Shown here: one piece after another, positions 1 through 5,398 of the stretch
Position numbering within the stretch: position 1 is the first letter of the stretch
How the letters are laid out: every line of letters begins with the position of its first letter
From: Lachnospiraceae bacterium UBA938
Lineage (GTDB): Bacteria; Bacillota; Clostridia; Lachnospirales; Lachnospiraceae
Direction: 5' to 3'
Length of the DNA: 29,660 bases
Assembly (NCBI GenBank): GCA_002293475.1
Contig: DBDG01000082.1
Location: forward strand, 1 to 29,660
Translations under genes and position numbers: made by a program
The notes under the pieces: generated by a model
What the model was told of the DNA's origin: nothing
Database searches by the model: none
What the model saw: only the letters and a program-made list of their open reading frames with translations

Positions 1-2
1 GC

Positions 3-68
3 GAGCTCCTTAGCAAGCAACAGGAAATCTATGAAGCACTAAATGTATCAATTCCGGCCTCGTCATGA
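3..68 (+). CDS. C-terminal end of an unidentified protein, cut by the window start
   Basis: An open frame enters from the left edge and encodes 21 residues ending in EALNVSIPASS before a TGA at 66-68. The piece is too short to name a family. A C-terminus of this kind could belong to a DDE transposase, but this is a guess. The next 90 bases hold a 13-base palindrome (TTTACAATGTAAA, near 88-100) and no further gene. That would suit the edge of an insertion sequence, but no terminal repeat can be checked without the missing left part. Confidence 0.3.
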   Translation, partial: ELLSKQQEIYEALNVSIPASS

Positions 69-162
69 GAGACCGAGAATCCGGGTTTACAATGTAAAAT
101 TTTGCTTGACATTTACATCATACTCGATTTGACGCTTACCTTGCCTACATAAAACATAAAAC

Positions 163-196
163 GGCTTCTTTTGATGATATACTACCAAAAGAAGCC
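163..196. terminator. Strong inverted repeat closing the RiPP cluster (bidirectional terminator)
   Basis: GGCTTCTTTTG at 163-173 pairs perfectly with CAAAAGAAGCC at 186-196 (11 bp, 12-base loop). On the minus strand it is followed by GTTTTATGTTTTA and on the plus strand by ATTTTA, so it can act in both directions. It lies about 20 bases past the stop of the last precursor gene, where the minus-strand operon should end. Confidence 0.7.
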
Positions 197-216
197 ATTT
201 TACCATGCAACTATGA

Positions 217-330
217 CTAGTCACAAATCAGCCCGAAACCGCTTCCTACAATTAAATACCATACACTTTCAATGGTATCTAATTCTTCGACTTCATTTAA
301 GTCGATTTCAAATGCTTCCATTCTATCCAT
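217..330 (-). CDS. RiPP precursor peptide 1 (37 aa), epipeptide/YydF-like
   Basis: A 37-residue peptide. Its ATG at 330-328 sits behind a near-perfect ribosome binding site (AGAAAGGAGGTGTTAGT). The N-terminal half is acidic (FEIDL near residues 7-11, EEL at 15-17, net negative) and looks like a leader. The C-terminal half is hydrophobic and Gly-rich, with WYLIVGSG at residues 24-31, then FGLICD. From the EEL motif to the end it aligns without a gap to the second peptide (positions 366-476), so the two are paralogues. The core WYLIVGSG recalls the WILGSG end of Bacillus YydF (EpeX), whose Val and Ile residues are converted to D-forms. Here Ile27 and Val28 are the likely targets (inference). 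Cys36 in the tail is unusual and absent from the paralogue. It lies downstream of the M50 protease, radical SAM and ABC genes on the same strand. It could be part of the long transcript or read from the local promoter near 541-564. Confidence 0.8.
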   Translation of the reverse strand: MDRMEAFEIDLNEVEELDTIESVWYLIVGSGFGLICD

Positions 331-365
331 ACTAACACCTCCTTTCTTATTTTGATTTGATAAGC

Positions 366-476
366 TTAAAATGGCCACCCAATCACATCTGAGCCTATGA
401 AAAAGTATGTACTGCTCTTGATATCTTCTAGCTCTTCATCGGGTATTAAGGCCAAATCCAACTCAAATTTCTCCAT
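366..476 (-). CDS. RiPP precursor peptide 2 (36 aa), epipeptide/YydF-like
   Basis: A 36-residue peptide starting at the ATG 476-474. Its ribosome binding site and spacer are the same AAGAAAGGAGGTGTTAGT as for precursor 1, which indicates a tandem gene duplication. The leader is acidic (FELDL at 4-8, DEELED at 13-18). The C-terminal part is hydrophobic, with TYFFIGSD at 23-30 and a VIGWPF end. Positions 14-36 align gap-free with residues 15-37 of precursor 1; the shared pattern is EEL, Ile, Ser, Tyr, a hydrophobic pair, then GS. The core has diverged more than the leader, as is usual for co-maturated RiPPs. By analogy with YydF, Ile27 before the GS pair is a candidate epimerisation site (inference). 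It ends 35 bases before the start of precursor 1 and is probably co-transcribed with it. Confidence 0.8.
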   Translation of the reverse strand: MEKFELDLALIPDEELEDIKSSTYFFIGSDVIGWPF

Positions 477-540
477 ACTAACACCTCCTTTCTTTTATTA
501 GTAATCACTATACAAAGCTATATCCCGAATATACATTGTG

Positions 541-564
541 ATTATACATAATAATATGTGTCAA
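541..564 (-). promoter_or_regulatory. Candidate promoter for the two precursor genes, with odd spacing
   Basis: On the minus strand a perfect TTGACA (564-559) is followed after only 12 bases by a perfect TATAAT (546-541), about 65 bases before the first precursor start. A normal sigma-A promoter has 16-18 bases between the boxes, so either the true -35 is elsewhere or the promoter needs an activator that compensates for the short spacer. The 135-base gap between the protease gene and the precursors is otherwise AT-rich and non-coding. Confidence 0.4.
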
Positions 565-611
565 ATCTGATTATTTCCCACAGTCTTTTCATAAGATTAA
601 CTTCAAATTAA

Positions 612-1361
612 TTAAAGATTAATCCCAAAACTTCTTAATAAAGACATTGATATAAAATAAAATGTAATTGTAATGAAAATATACTTGCCTAATAAAAAGA
701 AAATATTGCGATTTCTTTTTGTATCCTTTTTATTCATTAGTATGTTATATATAATATGATATCCATCGGTCTTTATAAAACCTATTGGCAACAAATTTAC
801 TGTTGCCGCCCAAACTATAGGCTTAAGTAAATATGAATACTGAGGATATAAAAGCAAAACAAGCATACAAGTTATATAATTCATCTCTATACCCGCAATA
901 TATACGAAAAAACGCCGGTATCTTGGTAGTATATATGAATCAGAAGTGTCTACAGTTAGTGCGGGAAAAATGAAATTCAACTTGAAGGAAACTTTGCCAA
1001 CTTTTCTCCCATAAACTCGTAGTACCGTCATATGACATAGTTCGTGTAACGTGATGCTTATCAAAAGAAATAAAATTGATGCAATATACATATCTGACTC
1101 ATATTTAATATATGCATATATGATATCGTACTTATAAAATATATAAATAAAACTCAAAAATGCTGCAATCAACATAGTACTAAAAATGATATCTTTATAA
1201 TTCCATTTTATCTTTTGTTGCATTATTTCATTAGTCTTATTACTTGCAAAATAACTTTTCCGGAAGAAATATTTATTTTTCTCTAAATCCTTAATGTAAC
1301 AGTCCCCATTCTTTTCTTCCAAGATTTCATATTTATTTTCCAAAATGTATATTTCATGCAT
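612..1361 (-). CDS. yydH: M50-type intramembrane metalloprotease of the RiPP cluster (YydH-like)
   Basis: A 249-residue membrane protein. The zinc-binding HEXXH motif is HELCH at residues 106-110 inside a hydrophobic helix. The third ligand motif of M50 (site-2-protease) enzymes is seen as NLLPIGFIKTDGYH at 189-202, with Asp199. Hydrophobic segments lie near 58-76, 92-112, 150-172, 180-196 and 220-242. The N-terminal 50 residues are soluble and could bind the peptide substrate. Length and neighbours match B. subtilis YydH, thought to process the modified YydF peptide. The ATG overlaps the end of the radical SAM gene by 8 bases with AAAGG upstream, so translation is probably coupled. The expected role is cleavage of the epimerised precursor to release the core (family knowledge plus context). 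Confidence 0.82.
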   Translation of the reverse strand: MHEIYILENKYEILEEKNGDCYIKDLEKNKYFFRKSYFASNKTNEIMQQKIKWNYKDIIFSTMLIAAFLSFIYIFYKYDIIYAYIKYESDMYIASILFLLISITLHELCHMTVLRVYGRKVGKVSFKLNFIFPALTVDTSDSYILPRYRRFFVYIAGIEMNYITCMLVLLLYPQYSYLLKPIVWAATVNLLPIGFIKTDGYHIIYNILMNKKDTKRNRNIFFLLGKYIFITITFYFISMSLLRSFGINL

Positions 1362-2304
1362 TTTTCTTAGCCTTTATTATGGGTTGTATCTGTTCATAGA
1401 CATAAGGTAATAGTTTCTCAAGATTTTCCTTCCTAAAAAGATATCCACAAATTTCACATGGATGCGTAACTAACGGCGGAATAACTATGTTCATATTTTC
1501 TTTTGCATAATTAATAAACAAATCTAATTTCTGAGTCCTCAGTAAGTGCAAAAGCGCATTATTTCTTATCTTTTTAAGTGCATCTACTAATGATATATCA
1601 TTAAAATTACCAATAGAAAGACCCGTTTCAACTACCACCTGTGAACAACAGGGATAAATAGTTCCATCATATAATACCACCATATTACCGTCGTAAATGC
1701 AGCGCAAATCATGAGGTTTAAGTGTTCTATCAAATTGATTATATTTAATGTGTTTTAATGCCCCCCCTGATGGATAACAAGGAAATATCTGAATATTCGC
1801 AGAATATAAGGCATCACCTAAATCATTTATTGTTTGTCCTACGTTTTCATCTTTTATCCGTATCATACCAAGCGTCACAGGAATATTCAGATCTCTTAAT
1901 GCATATAAGGCGTTTTTTACATAACTTTCTTTGACAAATTTTTTATGATATGCATCATGACTAATATTTAACTTTGTAAGACCAGCCTCTTTTAATTTAG
2001 AAAGTAATTTGTATGCCGTATTATAATCTTTAGCCCAATACGCATTCGTTATACAAGCAGCTTGCTTATTACATTTTTTTGAATAAGCCACAAGATTATA
2101 TAGCTTTTCAAAATCTAAGAAAGGTTCGCCACCAGTAAATGATATAGTTTTAATATCTTCAATATATTTTGATTCCTCAATATATTTTTTAACACTCATA
2201 ATATCCAAAGATTCTTGGCTTTCAGGATTACACTCAAAACAACACATTTGACATGATGCGTTGCATTTTCGATGTAATGAAAATCCTAATGTCTTATATT
2301 TCAT
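1354..2304 (-). CDS. yydG: Radical SAM peptide epimerase (YydG/EpeE type)
   Basis: A 316-residue radical SAM enzyme. The CxxxCxxC cluster motif is Cys14, Cys18 and Cys21, within CNASCQMCCFEC; this extra-Cys form closely resembles the start of YydG. A glycine-rich SAM-binding motif (SFTGGEPF) follows at 55-62. The C-terminal region has the Cys pattern of an auxiliary 4Fe-4S (SPASM/twitch-like) domain: Cys202, the YPCCS pair at 219-220, and CEIC at 283-286. In EpeE a Cys of this region donates the hydrogen atom that completes L-to-D conversion of Val and Ile; Cys219 or Cys220 is the candidate here (inference from recalled alignment). The start has a GGAGGGG ribosome binding site and overlaps the permease gene by 11 bases. 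A different radical SAM peptide chemistry such as a thioether bond is possible, but cluster composition favours epimerisation. Confidence 0.82.
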   Translation of the reverse strand: MKYKTLGFSLHRKCNASCQMCCFECNPESQESLDIMSVKKYIEESKYIEDIKTISFTGGEPFLDFEKLYNLVAYSKKCNKQAACITNAYWAKDYNTAYKLLSKLKEAGLTKLNISHDAYHKKFVKESYVKNALYALRDLNIPVTLGMIRIKDENVGQTINDLGDALYSANIQIFPCYPSGGALKHIKYNQFDRTLKPHDLRCIYDGNMVVLYDGTIYPCCSQVVVETGLSIGNFNDISLVDALKKIRNNALLHLLRTQKLDLFINYAKENMNIVIPPLVTHPCEICGYLFRKENLEKLLPYVYEQIQPIIKAKKNA

Positions 2305-3052
2305 TTTTTTTCCCCTCCTTATTAATAAGAATTATTACTACTAATAGCAATATCAAGTCCCATATTATTACCGGTAATGTTGCAAGGATAAAGCCATACT
2401 TTTCAAAATCAATATCTAATGTTTTTAACGAATAATGCTCTACAGGACGTCCTGCCAAAACACGTATTGTTACAGATGAAATACTATTTCCATCAGCAGG
2501 ATTTGTCACACCAAAACCAATAAAATTTAAAATATTCATAATCACGAATGAACAATAACCCATTAAGGTTGCTGTCATCGTCTTTTTAATAGTTATGGAA
2601 AGAACCATTGTAGTCAATATTATGAAAATTAAGCTAAGATTTACAGAAATCAAAATAATAATCAAGTATTTTATGTCACTGTTTTTACTTATTAAACTAG
2701 TGAAAATAATAAAAACGTTAGTTCCCAAAAAAGATATTAAATAAACACTGATTGCCTTACACCATATACATTCGTTAAATGAACATCCTATTTGTCTCAT
2801 AAAAGCATAAATACCATTTGAAAAGTCATCGGAAAATGTTGAAATAAAAATATAAATAAGAAAGAGAAATGTAAACTGAGTATATGCATTATATACGCTT
2901 ACCAATTGCATTACTGGGTCGGCATTCCTTCCATATACCATAATGCCCACTAATAATCCCATAAAGCCGATTGTTATCAGCAATCCTGGCAATAATAGCA
3001 ATACTTTCTTATTTTTTAGCCTTTTAAATTGAAAAACTATTAGCTTCTTCAT
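2294..3052 (-). CDS. yydJ: ABC transporter permease of the RiPP cluster (YydJ-like)
   Basis: A 252-residue integral membrane protein of the ABC-2 permease type. About six hydrophobic segments are visible (near 17-40, 58-75, 103-125, 130-150, 160-180 and 222-245). The N-terminus is basic (KKLIVFQFKRLKNKK), as is usual for this class. Its partner is the ATPase encoded immediately upstream; the two genes overlap by 29 bases. The ATG at 3052 has a TAGGAGAG ribosome binding site. In the Bacillus yyd operon the equivalent pair protects the producer from its own peptide and may export it. The same role is likely here, since no other immunity gene is visible. Confidence 0.78.
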   Translation of the reverse strand: MKKLIVFQFKRLKNKKVLLLLPGLLITIGFMGLLVGIMVYGRNADPVMQLVSVYNAYTQFTFLFLIYIFISTFSDDFSNGIYAFMRQIGCSFNECIWCKAISVYLISFLGTNVFIIFTSLISKNSDIKYLIIILISVNLSLIFIILTTMVLSITIKKTMTATLMGYCSFVIMNILNFIGFGVTNPADGNSISSVTIRVLAGRPVEHYSLKTLDIDFEKYGFILATLPVIIWDLILLLVVIILINKEGKKNEI

Positions 3053-3704
3053 TATCTCTCCTATATTTTAAAAAGTTATAAATATTATCGCTAGTAATCT
3101 TGTCGGTGAAACGTTTAATTAATTTGTCCGTTTTAAATAATCCGTATATTGAACCCTCCAAAAAAACAACATCATGCATTTCATGTGATGTGTGAAAAAA
3201 AAGTATTTTATCTTTTGATAATTTTTTTACATGACTTAAAAATAATTCTTTGTTACTATAATCCAACGAATTACTAGCTTCATCCAGTACAATAATTTTT
3301 TTGCCTGAAGCCAGTACAGCATAAATTTCTACTATCCTACGCTGTCCAGAACTTAAAGTGCTAATTCGTTGTGTTTTATAATTCATGATATAATGTTGGA
3401 AATCTGGGTAATTATCTGCAGCATAATTTATTTTCTTCAATCCTAGTAAACATAAAATATCAGAAACAGTAATTTCTTCAGGAAGATGGACATAGTCAGA
3501 TACTATAGCAATATGTTCAGTTACATATTGCGGTATGGATCCCTTGATTGGAGGAATGATTCCTAACAATGTCTTATAAAAAGTAGACTTTCCACTTCCG
3601 TTATCACCAATAATTGAAATAATTCCATTAGATGGAATCAAAATCTCTATATCTTTGTATAAAGTATTATTATTATAGCCAATATCCAATATTAGTTTTT
3701 CCAT
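3024..3704 (-). CDS. yydI: ABC transporter ATP-binding protein of the RiPP cluster (YydI-like)
   Basis: A 226-residue ABC ATPase, counted from the ATG at 3704. Walker A is GDNGSGKST (33-41), the signature is LSSGQ (117-121), Walker B is IIVLDEA (137-143), and a switch His follows in HTSHE. The frame is open 18 codons further upstream to an ATG at 3758, but that ATG lies inside the -35 box of a near-consensus promoter. The ATG at 3704 has GAGAGG at proper spacing, so the shorter start is chosen. It powers the permease encoded by the overlapping next gene. It is the first gene of the minus-strand cluster. Confidence 0.85.
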   Translation of the reverse strand: MEKLILDIGYNNNTLYKDIEILIPSNGIISIIGDNGSGKSTFYKTLLGIIPPIKGSIPQYVTEHIAIVSDYVHLPEEITVSDILCLLGLKKINYAADNYPDFQHYIMNYKTQRISTLSSGQRRIVEIYAVLASGKKIIVLDEASNSLDYSNKELFLSHVKKLSKDKILFFHTSHEMHDVVFLEGSIYGLFKTDKLIKRFTDKITSDNIYNFLKYRRDNEEANSFSI

Positions 3705-3729
3705 ATATTTGCCTCTCAAGTTGTTTTTA

Positions 3730-3758
3730 ATTATATTATATCCCAATAGATTAGTCAA
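3730..3758 (-). promoter_or_regulatory. Sigma-A promoter of the RiPP cluster
   Basis: On the minus strand TTGACT (3758-3753), a 17-base spacer and TATAAT (3735-3730) form a near-consensus promoter, about 25 bases upstream of the ATPase start at 3704. A second TATAAT overlaps it (3740-3735) at 12-base spacing, which is the spacing seen before the precursor genes. Confidence 0.75.
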
Positions 3759-3840
3759 GCAAAAAGTTAAATGTATATTGTTTAAAATATATAAATTAAT
3801 ATTATTAAAATAAACATTTGTATTGATTTAATTTCTATTC

Positions 3841-4317
3841 GTGTGGTCTAAACACACCGTCTTTGGACGGTATACGCTTTTAGCCATTCATATTGTGGGC
3901 ATACTGAAACCGAGAGGTGAAGATATGCCAGAAGAATATAATAAAAGCAGCCATGCAGCGTATGACATAAAATACCACATCATATGAGTCACCAAATACC
4001 GTTATAAAATGCTAAGAGGTGAAATAGCCTTACGGTTGCGGGAACTAATAAGACAGGGATGCGAAGTAAGAGGAATTGTGGTAATACAGATACAGGGGAG
4101 CGTGGGAAGTGACTACGTGCATCTACTGTTGTCGTGTCCTCCGAGTCTTGCACCAAGCCAGATAGTTCAATACCTAAAAGGACGGTCATCAAGATTATTA
4201 CAGGAGCAGATTCCAGACTATTGCACTTCTGGAAGGCAATCCCCCCGCACTCATAAAGTACGCCGCAGCAGACTTTTTTGCTTAGACTCAATTATTTTTG
4301 AAATTATGCAGAAATAA
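3841..4317 (+). mobile_element. Decayed IS200/IS605-type insertion sequence
   Basis: Left-end-like DNA at 3841-3871 carries two small hairpins (GTGTG/CACAC and ACCGTC-TTTG-GACGGT), followed by the tnpA relic. Subterminal hairpins of this type are the transposase recognition sites of IS200/IS605 elements, which have no terminal inverted repeats. No tnpB gene and no clear right end are visible. The conserved coding part stops near 4218, after which the sequence no longer resembles TnpA. The right boundary given is the end of the open frame, not a proven element end. Confidence 0.6.
3925..4317 (+). pseudogene. tnpA: tnpA pseudogene, IS200/IS605 family transposase
   Basis: Reading from the ATG at 3925 (ribosome binding site GAGAGGTGAAG) gives a typical TnpA start (SSHAAYDIKYHII), but codon 21 is TGA (3985-3987) where the family has Trp before VTKYRYK. 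The frame then continues in phase through LRGEIALRLRELIRQGCE and HLLLSCPPSLAPS. The HUH motif has lost its first His: DYVHLL stands where DHVHLL is usual. After GRSSRLLQEQIPD (to about 4218) the protein diverges, and the C-terminal part with the catalytic Tyr is missing. Three independent lesions make it non-functional. Single-residue readthrough cannot rescue it. Confidence 0.8.
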
Positions 4318-4472
4318 CTTTAAAGATATGTTTTTTATTAAGTTAAAGATGTTTTCAGACATAGAAATTATTTATAACTATTTTGTATCTTTTCAATTGA
4401 ATAGGACAGTCAGAATATATATGGCGGCACAATCATATTTTGAAGGCAGAGAGGATAATCGACTTTATTGGA

Positions 4473-4520
4473 AAAAATTCCCCACACTCAAAAAGTACGC
4501 CTGCGGCGTACTTTTTCGTT
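4473..4520. repeat. Hairpin 4490-4516, second copy of a fragment also at 4239-4280
   Basis: AAAAAGTACGCC (4490-4501) and GGCGTACTTTTT (4505-4516) form a perfect 12-bp stem with a TGC loop and a T-run, able to terminate transcription in either direction. The preceding bases CCCCACACTCA resemble CCCCGCACTCA near 4248, which is also followed by a related but broken hairpin (TAAAGTACGCCGC, then GACTTTTTT). The first copy falls just after the point where the tnpA relic loses homology. The 4318-4472 stretch between holds no gene I can support. Confidence 0.55.
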
Positions 4521-4539
4521 GTCGGTATGCAAGGAGTTT

Positions 4540-4923
4540 TCATTCATAATATCCTTTGTCATCGTCACAGCCGCAGTCTCTGTCCTGGCCGGAGCCGGGG
4601 AAGGCTTCGCTGGAAGCGCCCAGGCAGTCCACATAAGTATCGCCGACGCCGATCACCGCCCCGAAGCTCACCGGAACCTCGATACAAAGCATCTGGCTGA
4701 TGGTAAAATGACAGGTCCCGTCTTTTTTGCCGGCACAGGTGACGGTATCCATGGTGATGATCGGGTCACAGCAGCAGACAGTCCTGGTTTTCCCGGTACG
4801 TGCAAATGGCTTTACTTCCACGGGAACACTAACGGACACCGACTGATAGCCGACGACCGGACAGCCTTCTTTCCCATGCTGATAATCTGGTGTACAATGC
4901 TCATTGCGCTCGAATTCGGGCAT
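4540..4923 (-). CDS. Cys-rich conserved hypothetical protein, possibly sporulation-related
   Basis: A 127-residue protein started at the ATG 4923 behind AAGGAGAG. The open frame runs 30 codons further upstream but without a better start. Eleven cysteines are visible, including a Cys triplet at 50-52 and the C-terminal pair in DCGCDDD (117, 119). The middle part has alternating beta-type sequence: SVSVPVEVKPFARTG, then CHFTISQMLCIEVPVSFG. This is reminiscent of SPOCS/DUF3794-like spore-coat or SipL repeat segments, which is a weak resemblance from memory. No signal peptide or membrane segment is present. A match to a late sporulation promoter pattern upstream would fit a coat protein. Function is not established. 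Confidence 0.6.
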   Translation of the reverse strand: MPEFERNEHCTPDYQHGKEGCPVVGYQSVSVSVPVEVKPFARTGKTRTVCCCDPIITMDTVTCAGKKDGTCHFTISQMLCIEVPVSFGAVIGVGDTYVDCLGASSEAFPGSGQDRDCGCDDDKGYYE

Positions 4924-4953
4924 AAGTACTCTCCTTATTTTATTCTGATATAA

Positions 4954-4980
4954 TATCCTATGCAGCAGTTGCCGGGTTGT
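4954..4980 (-). promoter_or_regulatory. Possible sigma-K/sigma-E type promoter of the Cys-rich gene
   Basis: On the minus strand AC (4980-4979), 16 bases, then CATAGGATA (4962-4954) matches the mother-cell sigma-K pattern AC-N16/17-CATANNNTA. The start codon follows about 30 bases later. No convincing sigma-A boxes are seen here. The pattern is short and could occur by chance. Confidence 0.3.
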
Positions 4981-5301
4981 AACATAATTATCAAAAAACG
5001 CGACTTTGGACAACTTCTTAAGGTATTAATGATAAATAAGAGTTTTTATGATATTATATTTAATGTAGAGAAAGATATGACAGGAAATAATTTATTGCTG
5101 TAAGATGATTACAGCCTGTGCGGGGGCATCAGTTTTGACTTTAGGGATTTATCGAAAGGGTGCGGTTGTAAAGTCAAATACATAACTGAAATAGATAAAC
5201 TAAAACAGGTAGTTTAATGAAATAAATAATGATATAGGTATAAACAAAATTAATATCCCAGCCGATATACAAAATAGGAAAGCGGTTATTGTCATTTACC
5301 C
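4981..5301. other. AT-rich intergenic region with an inverted repeat at 5134-5178
   Basis: No gene is visible. TTTGACTTTA (5134-5143) pairs perfectly with TAAAGTCAAA (5169-5178), enclosing 25 bases rich in G. A shorter CTGTAA/TTACAG hairpin lies just upstream near 5098-5114. There is no T-run directly after the larger stem, so it is not an obvious intrinsic terminator. Confidence 0.4.
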
Positions 5302-5330
5302 TTGTAAAAAAATGGCCGGTTTGCTATAAT
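5302..5330 (+). promoter_or_regulatory. Promoter of the FliD-like gene
   Basis: TTGTAA (5302-5307), 17 bases, then TATAAT (5325-5330). The resulting leader of about 60 bases ends in AAAGGAGTGAAGGT before the ATG at 5399. Confidence 0.65.
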
Positions 5331-5398
5331 ATTACTAAGAGTGGGGAAGTGAAACCTAAAGTAGGCAAGGATGCCGTATATTTCAAAGGAGTGAAGGT

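Noticed and set aside
217..3758. Lanthipeptide, sactipeptide or lasso peptide cluster
   Set aside because: There is no LanM/LanB, no B/C lasso protein, and the peptides are poor in Cys, Ser and Thr in their cores; the YydG-type enzyme and M50 protease point to epimerisation.
3705..3758. Longer ABC ATPase starting at ATG 3758
   Set aside because: That ATG is part of the -35 box of the cluster promoter and lacks a ribosome binding site.
3989..4291. 100-aa minus-strand open frame over the tnpA relic
   Set aside because: It is antisense to recognisable TnpA sequence, has no ribosome binding site and no domain pattern.
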